DNA from: Lysobacteraceae bacterium
Lineage (GTDB): Bacteria; Pseudomonadota; Gammaproteobacteria; Xanthomonadales; Xanthomonadaceae
Direction of reading: 5' to 3'
Length of the DNA: 64,000 nt
Assembly: GCA_016789405.1 (NCBI GenBank)
Contig: JAEUPQ010000008.1
Location: forward strand, 1-64,000
The position numbers and the translations under genes were made by a program. The notes beneath the pieces were generated by a model that saw only the letters and a list, made by a program, of their open reading frames with translations, did not search any database and had not been told where the DNA came from. Of the stretch, positions 46,802 to 55,663 are shown one piece after another (the first letter of the stretch is position 1; each line of letters opens with the position of its first letter).

Positions 46802-47904
46802 CCGACTGTGCGTCCATCCTGCAGCGCTTCACGATAGGTGCGACGCAGCAATTCGTGGAAATGATGCACGGCGTTCTCGCGCAGCGGATTCAGGCGTCCC
46901 GCGTGGTACGAGCCCGACGCCAGCCCACGCTGCACGTCGATGCAGATGCCGATGTCTTCGTCCTGCACGACATCGCTGAACTTCAGGTCGGCGTCCCGGC
47001 GCGCACGACCGGCATCGGAATCGTCCATCGCGTAGTAGAAGTCGAATTCGACGCGGCATTTGCCGACGCCGCGCGGAACGATGCGATTGGTCTGCAGCCG
47101 GCCGGGCAGGATGTTGAGCATCGTGTTCGGCCACATCCAGTAGTAGAGCGCGTCGCCGCTGCCGTACAGGCCATCGCCGCTTTCGAGCGGACTGAACTGG
47201 AAGGAATGCCACTCGGCGGTTTCGGTGATGTAGCTGCGGTAATCGAGCAACCGATTCAGTTCGGGATGCACGTGCGGGACGTGGTAACCCTCGAGGTAGT
47301 TGTCGACGTACACCTTCCAGTCGCAGTCGATGTCGTAGCCGATGCGGTGGTGGTGACCGAAGCGTTCGAGGCCGCGATCGGCCCCGAGGCGTGCGTCGAT
47401 GCCGGCGACGAAGGCATCGAACGCCGGTGCCCTGGCGTCATCGATTGCGGCGAAGACCATGCCCTGCCAGACCCGCACGGCAAGTTGCGGCAGTTTCACT
47501 TCGGACACGTCGAAGTCGGGCGTCGCGCCCATTTCCGTCGCCGTGCGCAGTTGGCCGTCGAGCGTGTAGGTCCAGCCGTGGTAGCGGCAGCGCAGCGATT
47601 TCGCGCCGAGCCCGTCGCATTGCGCCAAGGGGCCCGCGCGATGTCGGCAGACGTTGTGCATGACACGGATGATGTCGTCGGCGCCGCGCACCGCGATGAC
47701 CGGCAGGCCGCCAAGATCGGCAACGACGTGATCCCCGGCGCCACGCAACTGGCAGACATGCGCAACCAGCTGCCAGCTGCGGTCGAAGATGCAGGCCCGG
47801 TCGATCGCCGTCATCCCCGGATCGGTGTAGTAGCGCGCCGGCAGCGCGGTGGCGTGGTCGAGCGCTTGCGGGACGAGTTCGGCGGCATGGTCGTGCAGGT
47901 TCAT
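46798..47904 (-). CDS. Rieske aromatic-ring-hydroxylase-type oxygenase, alpha subunit
   Basis: 368 aa. The Rieske 2Fe-2S ligands are in CRHRAGPL and CRYHGWTY; the mononuclear iron ligands follow in NYLEGYHVPHVHPEL. The overall pattern resembles choline/carnitine/glycine-betaine type Rieske oxygenases (CMO, CntA, GbcA) rather than aromatic dioxygenases. No reductase gene is adjacent. ATG 47904 is chosen over upstream frames. Coupled to the permease gene, suggesting uptake and oxidative breakdown of a quaternary amine or amino acid. Confidence 0.88.
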   Translation of the reverse strand: MNLHDHAAELVPQALDHATALPARYYTDPGMTAIDRACIFDRSWQLVAHVCQLRGAGDHVVADLGGLPVIAVRGADDIIRVMHNVCRHRAGPLAQCDGLGAKSLRCRYHGWTYTLDGQLRTATEMGATPDFDVSEVKLPQLAVRVWQGMVFAAIDDARAPAFDAFVAGIDARLGADRGLERFGHHHRIGYDIDCDWKVYVDNYLEGYHVPHVHPELNRLLDYRSYITETAEWHSFQFSPLESGDGLYGSGDALYYWMWPNTMLNILPGRLQTNRIVPRGVGKCRVEFDFYYAMDDSDAGRARRDADLKFSDVVQDEDIGICIDVQRGLASGSYHAGRLNPLRENAVHHFHELLRRTYREALQDGRTVG

Positions 47905-47956
47905 CGACCGAGTATGGCGCAGCGTAGCGGGGCTGCGCCACATACAGGACGGGGGC

Positions 47957-48343
47957 TCAGGTGTCGCCGGGAGGCATGTCGCCCGGGTCGCCCCAGGTGT
48001 CCTGGCCGCGCAATCTGCCCAGGGCTGAGGCGATCAGGATGCAGATGGCATCGGGATCAAGCTCGTTCCGTCCTGCGAGGCCAAACATCGCTGCCAATGC
48101 CTGCCAGACCAGGGCGTCCCGAAGCACTTCCGCGTCGAATGGAGGGATGGACGCGCCGCAAATTCGCTCGGCGATGCGCTGCAGGTATGCCGCCACGAGC
48201 TCGAGGCCATTGTCGTCCAGGCCGAGATCGGCCGTCAGCGAGAGGCCGGGACGCAGGTCGCGGGATGCCGTGCCTGACGCGCCTGCGATGATCATCAGTG
48301 CGTCCTGCGTTGCAGTCGCGAGGCGGTGTTTGTCGCTCTCCAT
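47957..48343 (-). CDS. Acyl-carrier-like small protein lacking the attachment serine
   Basis: 128 aa, last gene of module A. The segment LTADLGLDDNGLELVAAYL resembles helix 2 of acyl carrier proteins (DLGxDSL), but the serine that carries phosphopantetheine is replaced (Asp-Asn). The remaining ~50 residues (WQALAAMFGLAGRN, IASALGRLRGQ) are helical. AGGAG 10 bases before ATG 48343. The ACP resemblance is visual and weak; otherwise unknown. Confidence 0.6.
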   Translation of the reverse strand: MESDKHRLATATQDALMIIAGASGTASRDLRPGLSLTADLGLDDNGLELVAAYLQRIAERICGASIPPFDAEVLRDALVWQALAAMFGLAGRNELDPDAICILIASALGRLRGQDTWGDPGDMPPGDT

Positions 48344-48398
48344 GTGGTGCTGTCTCCTGTCGAGTCGAGGCCCGGGCATGTCGATGCCGGGCAGGCGT

Positions 48399-48422
48399 CC
48401 CGCGCCGCCCGCGCGGCGCGGG
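48399..48422. other. GC-rich hairpin between XRE-A and ACP-like genes
   Basis: Perfect 10-bp stem CCCGCGCCGC / GCGGCGCGGG with a 4-base loop, in the 89-base gap. Without a T-run it may attenuate, process or stabilise the message rather than end it. Confidence 0.45.
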
Positions 48423-48432
48423 TCACGTGCCT

Positions 48433-48804
48433 TCATGCCGACAGGCGCAGAAGCTGCTCCACCGGCACCCCGAAGCAGCGCGACAGTTCGCGTGCGATCC
48501 GGAAGCGCACCGGATGCCCGCACTCGGCACGCTTGATCGTCGCGATCGACACCCGGATGTCCCGGTGCCAGCAGTCGTTGGCCAGGTCCTGCTGGCTCAT
48601 GTAGCGGGACAGGCGCAGGCGACGGAGCGTCGGGCCGTCGAGCTGGATCCAGCCCTTGAGCATGGTGTCCTGCGGAGGGTCGACGATGGGGTGGGCGTCG
48701 GATGGCGGGCGGGAGGGCAGTGCAGTGGGGGCTGCATGTTCGGATTCGATGAGCGGGATCGGGGAAGTGGTGAAGGGGAAAGGTTGGGTGAGGCAGTCGT
48801 TCAT
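48433..48804 (-). CDS. XRE-type DNA-binding regulator, module A
   Basis: 123 aa. The N-terminal ~55 residues are Pro-rich and variable; the C-terminal ~70 form a lambda-repressor-like helix-turn-helix (LRRLRLSRYMSQQDLAND, RVSIATIKRAECG, VRFRIARELSRCFGVP). AGGAGA precedes ATG 48804. It is a clear paralogue of the regulator at 54986, with its own operator candidate 97-116 bases upstream. Probably regulates this module, perhaps autogenously. Confidence 0.88.
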   Translation of the reverse strand: MNDCLTQPFPFTTSPIPLIESEHAAPTALPSRPPSDAHPIVDPPQDTMLKGWIQLDGPTLRRLRLSRYMSQQDLANDCWHRDIRVSIATIKRAECGHPVRFRIARELSRCFGVPVEQLLRLSA

Positions 48805-49105
48805 GGCAGTCTCCTGACAAGGGCGTCTGATGCCCCGTCGCCGATCCGTGCAGGATGGCGACGGGGTGTCTGGAGGCTGCATGTGGAAGTAGTGAACGTC
48901 TCTTCCGGAAATCTTCCGGAGTTTATGTTTTTGATTTTAAATGGATTGTAGTAGTGGTGTGCATGGGTGTTGTCGACAATTCATGAGAGGCTTGCAGCCT
49001 GCTTTTTGCGACCATGCTGTAGGGGGGGCGATATGCATCCCTCGCTATCGGAGAGGGGATAGGTGGACTCCAGTCACATGCTGATGAGTCGATGCACGGG
49101 GCTGA
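48805..49105. other. 301-base gap upstream of XRE-A
   Basis: Holds the promoter and operator candidate of XRE-A (48901-48920) in an AT-rich stretch, and an imperfect hairpin ATCCCTC...GAGGGGAT (49037-49060) that may end the upstream transcript. No gene seen. Confidence 0.4.
48901..48920. promoter_or_regulatory. Tandem operator candidate of XRE-A
   Basis: TCTTCCGGAAATCTTCCGGA is a direct repeat of TCTTCCGGA with 11-base period, about one helical turn; each half is itself centred on the palindrome TCCGGA. AT-rich GTTTATGTTT follows at 48921. The same arrangement, degenerate, precedes the paralogous regulator (55509-55528). Confidence 0.5.
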
Positions 49106-49705
49106 TCAGGGAGATCCGGGGGGGTCATTGCCAACCAATGGGTCGCAGTGGACTTCGCGGTTGTGGACGATGTCAAAGGCGATCACGTCGATCTTGAAGT
49201 GATGATTCGGGTCGGAGTCCTGTTTCATTTCGAATGAAAGGCGAATGGCATTGGTGCCGTCAGGGAAGTAGGTTCCGCTCTTGAACTCCGTCCAGTTGGC
49301 AATAGATTGATCGTAGTATTGGATGGCTTTGACCGGGGCCTTATCGAGGCACTTCACATCGCGAATGAAGAATCTTGGTATTTTTTCTGGCAACGCCGCA
49401 TCAAAAGAATGCAAGTATATTTCGAGTATTTGCGGAGTAGATCCGCACATGAATCTGATTTCGTAAGAGCTCCATTCATATGTGATTCGATGAGGATTCG
49501 CGGAATCGTCGTAGTCAATGGTCAGTAATGCTTTGTGTTCTTGTTGATCTTTTTCCAGCCTGATTTTTTTTGGAAAAGGCTTTGGAATGGCTATCGGTGG
49601 AGGTGTTGAGAACAAGGCGTGTTTCGCGTTGAGCTCTTTGAGAAAATTAATTGGCGAGTCATTCAGATCGTCGAGCGATTTCATCTTGAATTCGAAAGCA
49701 GGCAT
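49106..49705 (-). CDS. Module A small protein ending in DPxVGND
   Basis: 199 aa, acidic-basic mixed, no signal peptide. The C-terminal ~45 residues (IRLSFEMKQDSD, FKIDVIAFDI, CDPLVGND) resemble the end of the module B protein at 55758. ATG 49705 is preferred since AGGTGG precedes it by 5 bases; GTG 49714 would add three residues. AT-rich relative to the chromosome. I recall short Xanthomonadaceae proteins labelled 'DP-EP family' that could be this kind, but cannot check. Function unknown. Confidence 0.7.
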   Translation of the reverse strand: MPAFEFKMKSLDDLNDSPINFLKELNAKHALFSTPPPIAIPKPFPKKIRLEKDQQEHKALLTIDYDDSANPHRITYEWSSYEIRFMCGSTPQILEIYLHSFDAALPEKIPRFFIRDVKCLDKAPVKAIQYYDQSIANWTEFKSGTYFPDGTNAIRLSFEMKQDSDPNHHFKIDVIAFDIVHNREVHCDPLVGNDPPGSP

Positions 49706-49837
49706 CTTTGCCACCTCGTTTGATTTTGAAGGTTGGGGGCAGATTGACGGTTATATTCCGTCTTCTACACCTTCTCATTCTGCATGGGCGATGATGGGAT
49801 CTGTCTGGATCGGATTCGGGATCGATTGGCGATCTCG

Positions 49838-52800
49838 CTAGTCGCGACAGATGGTCAACGTGTGTGCTTGCGGTCTGGATTTTTTCAGTTTTTGTATGAC
49901 TGATGGATATTCCGGGTTGGCAAAGCAAGAAGATCGAAGTTGGTCGATTGCCTTTGCAATTAATGGGTCGGTGCTTGCAGAAAGTATGGCCGCTTCGAGC
50001 CAGGGTGCCAGTATCCTTGGGTCTTTGGTTTTCTTGGCTTTTTCCTGGATGTAAAGTTCAGCTTGCCTATATGCGGCAGTTGCTTTTGCGTGTTCACCGA
50101 TCGAGTGAAGCATTTTTCCCTTGGAGATCAATGCTTGGGCCAAAGCGATTGTTGCATTTTCGTTGCCTGGGTTTTCGTGTCTTATCTTCTGCAGGGTTTC
50201 GATGGGGCTTTCGAATTCGATCAAATTTCTTTCCAGAAAGGAAATGCGTAAGCTCACTGATGCGCACAGTTGGCGCCATGATAGTGACGGCATTGTGCCT
50301 TTCCATGTGTTGCAGGCAGTGGATGTTTTCTTGTATGCGTGAATCGCATCTGATTTTTTATCAATGATGAGATTGATGTCGCCGAGCTTCATCCAGGCTG
50401 ATGCCATATTGCGCTTCCATTGTAGCTTTGACGGCTGCAAAGTTGTTGAGAGTTGCAGGTTCGATAATGATGAGAGCATCAGTTTTCTTGCCTCGACGGT
50501 TCGTCCGAGGTCGATCGCGGAAATGGCTGCGATGTGTTCGATGCTAGAGAGTTGCTGAATCCATTCGATAGCGTTTGGGTTTTCTTTGATGATGGATTGC
50601 AAGTCGACGATCTGTGTTAGATATTGCTCGTATGCTTCTGTGGTTCTCCCGTTCTTCGTTAGGCACCTGCTTAGCCATGATCTAGCGACGATTTGATCGT
50701 ACCTCCATATTGTCTTTTTCGGCTTTCTGGAGATTGATTCACTCATGGATTCGATTGATGGCTGAAATTTGGCAATTGCCTCATTGCAATTGTCTGCTTC
50801 CAAGTCAAGTACTGCCATGTTTGCAGATGCAAATCCGAATTCCATTGTCCACTCCGGCCGAGGAAATGGCTTATTGGCTAGGGTTGCTGCAATTGACTCG
50901 TATGAAGACCAGTGTCTTCTTGCGCCATCGTAATTTCCGGAGAGTCTGTTTTGCGCGCCGAGCCAGAATTCAGTCTGCCCCAATTCAAATTGAGCGTCTG
51001 GCGATTCTGTGTTCATGAGATATGCGTTCATTGCGACCTCTTTCGACTTTTTGAACGCAGTGGTCGCTTCTTCTGATTGTCCTGCGGATGAAAGTATTTC
51101 ACCTCTTGTTCGCAAGGCCCTCGAGTAGTTGATCATTTCATCTTGACTCATGCTGGAGAAGGGTTCGGATTCGAGATAGGACAGGGATTGCGTGCTGATG
51201 CTGTCCAACGCTTGAATACTTGCCGAAGGTCTGAGTTGGTCGCTGAGCTCATCTAACATGTAGCCGACGAGTGCTATGCCCTTCTCTTTTCTGGATTCGG
51301 CTTCTTCTGTCGATTTCATTGCCATTATCGACGATGCAGTAGATGCGAACGCTAGTAATGTAAGCAACGCGATGGCCGCGTTCTTCAATAGTCTTTTCTT
51401 GGTTTCTTCGGCTCTTGAATTTTCTACGAACTCTCTTTCTTCTTGGCTTAGGTCACGATGTTCGCGTCGCTCGATTTCAAGCGCTTCTTCCAGGGGTGCC
51501 CCTGGGTTTAGAAGATGATCGTTTCGCTTTCCCTCTTCTGCCCATCGCGCAGCTGCGCGATGCAAACGAATTCGTGCGAGAAGAATGCGGCGATTCTCTC
51601 GTGTCCACTCTGCAACGCGTGGCCATCGACGCAGGAGGGCTTCGTGGGCGACGCGATAATGTGCGCTGCCATTCTCGTGCTCGGCAACGAAGAGCCTTGC
51701 CTGGACAAAGGATTCGGCGAGCATGATGGTCGGCGGATTGAGCGTCCATCGTGGAATGCGCCGGGCGCTGATTCGATCGTCTTCCGGTTGCATGACTACC
51801 ATGCGCGAAAGAAGCTCGTCGAGGCTCTTCTGGATGTCTCCTGGTAGTGCGTTGAAGATTTCCTCGGCGTGGTGGGCGAGCGCGCCTTCCAATTCGCCGA
51901 TCTCGTAGTAGGCATCGAAGCACAGTTGCTTCTTTTCGTTCCTGCGTTCGTACAGCATCTGCAAGGTGTGTTGCAGCAGAGGGAGCGCGTCCGGCTGCGA
52001 AGCCGTGGCGCGGAGCAGGATGTCGTCGAGGTGGTCGCCAGATTCTGGGTGCTGCTCGAACTCCAGTCCTGCGGCGGCAGCGGGCGTCCGGATGATCTCT
52101 CCAATTTCGCCGCTGCGTGGCGTGAGGACATCGACATGTCCGTCGCCTGATTTTCTTTCGGTCATGCGAGGAAGGGCTTCGGCCAATGCCAGATAGAAAT
52201 CGCCCCTGACGATCATGATCACGCAGACGTGCCTGGATTCGCACAGGTGATGCAGGAATCGATCGATCTCCGAATGTGCATCGCCGCCGTAGGATGGGTC
52301 GGCCACGAGGGCTTCTGCATGATCGATCACGAGCAGCACATGTGGGTGCGTCAATGCGGATAGTTCCCGGCTTGCGTGGCGCCGGAATGCATCCTCCAGT
52401 GTCTCGGATATCGAATCGATGTGTGCGCGCAGTGATTCAACAAGCGTTTCGACGGACTGTGGCGCGAAAATCTCGCGCGCTCCCAAGGTCCATTGCATCA
52501 AGGCCGCTGCGAGTCTGGGCAGTGCGTCATCGGGGCGTGTGCCCGCCAGATCGCAGCGTGCGACGCTGAGAGCGCACAGCCCTGCATAGCCGCCGTCCTC
52601 GGTCACCATCGGGATCGCGCCGGCGTTCAACACCGAGGTCTTGCCGCATCCGCTTGCGCCGACAACGAGGACGAGACGACGTTGCTGGTCGATCTGGCGA
52701 CGCATCGCCGTGACCAGTTCAGACGTGGTGCGGCTCCGGCCCAGGAAAACGCTCGAGTGCTCGGAATCGAAGGCATTCAGGCCGACATAAGGACTGCCCT

Positions 52801-53218
52801 TGGTCCAGGTCTTCTTTCTGGGCACGATCACGCGGCGCGAATGATCCTGGTAGACCACCCGGGCGACCAGTCTGTAGCCGCGTTTCCTGATCGTTTCGAT
52901 GTATTGCGGAGATTTCAAGTCGTCGGCGAAGATTTTTCGCAGGCAGGTGATCGCTTTGTGTACCGGGTTTTCGGCCTGCGCTCCGCCTACCTGATCATGG
53001 GTTGGCGTTGGCCCGCCCATCCAGACCCTGATATAGAGATCGACTGCGCTGAGGACTTCGTTTTCCTGCGCAGCAGTGACGAGCGCAATGAGTACTTCCA
53101 TGACCCTCGGCTCTACCGAGTGCTCTTGGTCGTGGATGAGGATGGCAGAACGATCGGGGTAGACCATTGCATCGCCGACGCGGAAATGCGCTTGATCTCG
53201 ATACGGTTTCTTCGACAT
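49838..53218 (-). CDS. Winged-helix / nSTAND-type NTPase / TM / TPR-like protein, module A
   Basis: 1,126 aa. Residues ~10-122: OmpR/CadC-type winged helix, ending in QYIETIRKRGYRLVA, with an extra ~13-residue insert (GGPTPTHDQVGGA). Residues ~142-540: STAND-like P-loop NTPase, Walker A VGASGCGKTS (186-195), Walker B VLLVIDH (294-300). One membrane helix at about 611-633. The C-terminal ~490 residues are helical repeats of TPR type (RALRTRGEILSSAGQSEEA, NMASAWMKLGDINLI). Predicted topology: regulator and ATPase in the cytosol, repeats in the periplasm. A full-length paralogue lies at 56243. Confidence 0.9.
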   Translation of the reverse strand: MSKKPYRDQAHFRVGDAMVYPDRSAILIHDQEHSVEPRVMEVLIALVTAAQENEVLSAVDLYIRVWMGGPTPTHDQVGGAQAENPVHKAITCLRKIFADDLKSPQYIETIRKRGYRLVARVVYQDHSRRVIVPRKKTWTKGSPYVGLNAFDSEHSSVFLGRSRTTSELVTAMRRQIDQQRRLVLVVGASGCGKTSVLNAGAIPMVTEDGGYAGLCALSVARCDLAGTRPDDALPRLAAALMQWTLGAREIFAPQSVETLVESLRAHIDSISETLEDAFRRHASRELSALTHPHVLLVIDHAEALVADPSYGGDAHSEIDRFLHHLCESRHVCVIMIVRGDFYLALAEALPRMTERKSGDGHVDVLTPRSGEIGEIIRTPAAAAGLEFEQHPESGDHLDDILLRATASQPDALPLLQHTLQMLYERRNEKKQLCFDAYYEIGELEGALAHHAEEIFNALPGDIQKSLDELLSRMVVMQPEDDRISARRIPRWTLNPPTIMLAESFVQARLFVAEHENGSAHYRVAHEALLRRWPRVAEWTRENRRILLARIRLHRAAARWAEEGKRNDHLLNPGAPLEEALEIERREHRDLSQEEREFVENSRAEETKKRLLKNAAIALLTLLAFASTASSIMAMKSTEEAESRKEKGIALVGYMLDELSDQLRPSASIQALDSISTQSLSYLESEPFSSMSQDEMINYSRALRTRGEILSSAGQSEEATTAFKKSKEVAMNAYLMNTESPDAQFELGQTEFWLGAQNRLSGNYDGARRHWSSYESIAATLANKPFPRPEWTMEFGFASANMAVLDLEADNCNEAIAKFQPSIESMSESISRKPKKTIWRYDQIVARSWLSRCLTKNGRTTEAYEQYLTQIVDLQSIIKENPNAIEWIQQLSSIEHIAAISAIDLGRTVEARKLMLSSLSNLQLSTTLQPSKLQWKRNMASAWMKLGDINLIIDKKSDAIHAYKKTSTACNTWKGTMPSLSWRQLCASVSLRISFLERNLIEFESPIETLQKIRHENPGNENATIALAQALISKGKMLHSIGEHAKATAAYRQAELYIQEKAKKTKDPRILAPWLEAAILSASTDPLIAKAIDQLRSSCFANPEYPSVIQKLKKSRPQAHTLTICRD

Positions 53219-53522
53219 GACGGCGGTTCCGATCCAGGTGGCCGTTCAGTGCGTAATGCGCTGTCCCGCGCGCGACGCTCGCTTTTCGATTGTTTCAGGA
53301 GTCTTGAAACGATCCATCGTGTCGCCGCCAGAGCAGGTTGCGCAGGCTGGATGCAGCCAGGCGCGTCGGCACGCACCGGGCATGCCTGCTGCCGGACTCG
53401 CGTGGAGTACACGGCCTGTAATCGATGCGTATGCGTACGGTCTGATCCATTCCCTGCCCCCTGGCTGCGGATCGCGTGCAAGGCGAGCCTAGCAGACTCG
53501 TCGACGGCACGAGAAGAGGTAC
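53219..53522. other. 304-base gap upstream of module A NTPase
   Basis: Expected promoter region of the NTPase gene. GTTTCA (53292-53297) and TGAAAC (53305-53310) form an inverted repeat about 75 bases before its start, a possible operator. Nothing else recognised. Confidence 0.35.
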
Positions 53523-54401
53523 TCAGGCGTGGATGAGTGCGCGCCGGTCGTCGTCGTGCAGGCCTGCGCGGATCGCGTCCGCGTAGCTGGCGGGTTCCGC
53601 GCCGTTGGCGATGATCCGTTCCAGCGACCAGATCGCGCCGCCGCCGAGACAGGCTTCGCGCGCGTGGCCGCGCAGGGATTCGCGGATCTCCTGCGGCATG
53701 TTTTCCGCCCATTCCGCGGCGATGATGAAGCCATTGGCGTCGAAGCCCGGGGCTGCGGATTCGAAGGCCCGGGCCCATTCCGCAGGTGCGTTTCCGCTGC
53801 CCTTGGCGTGGCACTGGAGATGGCATCGACGCACGCGACCGGGGTGCCGTGCATGCAGTTCGGCGAAGGCGCGTACCCAGAAGTCGCGGAACATGCTGGG
53901 ACGCAATGCCAGATCGAATCCCAGTTCGACGAGCAGCGAAGCGAAGTCCACGAAAGAATCGTGGTCGTAGGTGTCTTCGCAGGAGAGTTCGATGCTGTCC
54001 AGCCAGGGCATCGCCACTCGCAGTGCAAGGAGATTGCGGCGCAGGCCGCTGCCTTCGAAACACGCGCCATGGCGCGCGTGCAGCAGCCGGATCGCGCGGA
54101 AGTCGTGGTGTCCGGCGCCGCCGAACACCAGTGCGATCCGCAGTCCGTATCGATTCGCAGCGTCGCCGAGGGACGTGAGCCATCCCGATGGTCCGAGGTA
54201 GCGATCTTCGGAAAACAGCAGCGTCTCGTTGTATCGCAGTTCGCCGGCGATCACCGTCTCTTCGTCGCGTCCGATGTGCAGCAGTCCCAGGCTCAGGGCA
54301 TCGAATCCGGCCGCGCGCACGTCGTCGAGCATGCTGGCGAGCGTCTGTCGCGGGAGTGCGGGATCGAACTCCTCCTCGGCATGCAGGACGATCGCGGTCA
54401 T
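53523..54401 (-). CDS. Putative TIM-barrel protein, GH18-like, module B
   Basis: 292 aa without signal peptide or membrane helix. Alternating strand-helix pattern: SLGLLHIG, LRIALVFGGAG, SIELSCEDTYDHDSFV, FDLALRPSMF, RRCHLQCHAKGSG, GFIIAAEWAE. This looks like a (beta/alpha) barrel and resembles GH18-like proteins in which DxxDxE-type acids line the site; here CEDTYD replaces the usual acid pattern, so catalysis is doubtful. Overlaps the preceding gene by four bases. Family assignment is tentative. Confidence 0.55.
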   Translation of the reverse strand: MTAIVLHAEEEFDPALPRQTLASMLDDVRAAGFDALSLGLLHIGRDEETVIAGELRYNETLLFSEDRYLGPSGWLTSLGDAANRYGLRIALVFGGAGHHDFRAIRLLHARHGACFEGSGLRRNLLALRVAMPWLDSIELSCEDTYDHDSFVDFASLLVELGFDLALRPSMFRDFWVRAFAELHARHPGRVRRCHLQCHAKGSGNAPAEWARAFESAAPGFDANGFIIAAEWAENMPQEIRESLRGHAREACLGGGAIWSLERIIANGAEPASYADAIRAGLHDDDRRALIHA

Positions 54402-54952
54402 GCGTTGTGCTCCAGGACACTCAGGGTCGGCGTGATGCGGAAGCGCATCGCGGACTGGCCGGGGCGGATGACGTCGAACGCGATGGCATAGGTGTCGCTG
54501 CCCGGGTGGGTCGCGATGGCGGTGTAGGCGTCCGCGTTGTCCGGTGCCGGGCGAGGCTGAGCGTCCGGCGCGAACAACGCAGATGTCGTGATCGAACGGA
54601 TACGCAGCACGACGTCCGATGTCGGCGAGATGTTGAACATCTCCCAGCAGATCCGACCGCCCGCGCGCACGCAGCTCGACAGCATCGAGGTGCCCTGGAG
54701 GCGGCTGCCCATGTCGCTGCGGTTGTCAGCGACATGGATGCCATCCGCCGATCCCGGGTGCAATGTGTCGGCATCCACCCAGATCCGGATGAAGGTGGTG
54801 CACTCGAAGGTGCCCACGTGCCCGGGCGCCTGGCCATCCGGGCATACCGCCGATGCGCGACGAAGGCGTCGACCGTGCGCGGCACGGAAGACCCGGGCGA
54901 GGGTTCGGCGGATGCGGTCGGTCGCGGGTATCGGCAGGCGGGTCGCATTCAT
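54398..54952 (-). CDS. AidA/PixA-like (inclusion body family) protein, module B
   Basis: 184 aa, beta-rich. TTFIRIWVDADTL at the start of the core, the middle VRAGGRICWEMFNISP and the final YAIAFDVIRPGQSAMRFRI resemble PixA/AidA proteins of unknown role (intracellular inclusion bodies in Xenorhabdus; stress- or contact-linked elsewhere). The N-terminal ~50 residues are Arg-rich and unrelated. Resemblance rests on spacing and pattern, not a database match. Translationally coupled to the TIM-barrel gene. Confidence 0.5.
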   Translation of the reverse strand: MNATRLPIPATDRIRRTLARVFRAAHGRRLRRASAVCPDGQAPGHVGTFECTTFIRIWVDADTLHPGSADGIHVADNRSDMGSRLQGTSMLSSCVRAGGRICWEMFNISPTSDVVLRIRSITTSALFAPDAQPRPAPDNADAYTAIATHPGSDTYAIAFDVIRPGQSAMRFRITPTLSVLEHNA

Positions 54953-54985
54953 GGGCGGGTGTCCGCGTTGGAAGGGGTGTCCCGA

Positions 54986-55375
54986 TCACGCCACCAGGGG
55001 TTCCGGCGATGCGACGCGTTCCAGCGGACGGAGGATGTCGCCGACCGGCACGTCGAAGCAGCGGGCCAGCTCGCGGGCGACGCGGTAGCGGACGGCATGC
55101 CCGGCCTCGGCGCGCTTGATGGTGGCGATCGAGACCCGGATGTTGCGACGCCAGCACTCGTCGGCCAGGTCCTGCTGGCTCATCAGGCGGGCGGTCCGCA
55201 GCCGACGGAGCATGCCGCTGTCGAGGATCACGCTGCCCGGATTCCGCCCTTCGCCGGCGATCTGGACAGGCATCTGGACGGGCAACGCGTGGAAGAGTGC
55301 GGCAGCGTCCAGCGCTGGGGTGAAGTGCGGCACGGCGGCATGCGTTTCCTGGATGGCGGAGATCGTGAGCGTCAT
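54986..55375 (-). CDS. XRE-type DNA-binding regulator, module B
   Basis: 129 aa paralogue of XRE-A. Shared helix-turn-helix: LRRLRTARLMSQQDLADE, NIRVSIATIKRAEAGHAV, VARELARCFDVPVGDIL; the N-terminal half is divergent. GAGGAA lies before ATG 55375. First of a three-gene unit with the PixA-like and TIM-barrel genes (33-base gap, then an overlap). Confidence 0.88.
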   Translation of the reverse strand: MTLTISAIQETHAAVPHFTPALDAAALFHALPVQMPVQIAGEGRNPGSVILDSGMLRRLRTARLMSQQDLADECWRRNIRVSIATIKRAEAGHAVRYRVARELARCFDVPVGDILRPLERVASPEPLVA

Positions 55376-55508
55376 CGAAGGTTCCTCGGTGCGTGGAGCG
55401 TCAGGGGTCTGGGCGTTGCCTGCCTGTCGCGGACGGGGCTGGGTGTTCGCCTGTCCGCAGGCAGGGCCGCCAGGGCAGGGACACGGTGCCGATATCGTCA
55501 GAATTGCG

Positions 55509-55528
55509 CCTTTCGGAAACCTTACGGT
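55509..55528. promoter_or_regulatory. Tandem operator candidate of XRE-B
   Basis: CCTTTCGGAAACCTTACGGT: two similar halves at 11-base period, matching the module A operator at most positions (CTTxCGGA AA xCTTxCGG). GTTTATGTTT follows at 55541, as in module A but 12 bases further away. Confidence 0.45.
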
Positions 55529-55663
55529 TTTCAAGTGCTTGTTTATGTTTGTATTTTTGTTTCTCCGGAATGGGCGCCGAAAGGTGCCGGGCAGGCAATC
55601 GAAAGGCGTGGAGGGCGTCCGAAACCTCCGGTGGAACCTCCGATGGCGACCAGAAACGACGAA

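Noticed and set aside
49106..53218. AT-rich stretch as a prophage or transposon
   Set aside because: No integrase, transposase, att repeats or tRNA target seen; it fits diverged or transferred genes within the duplicated module.
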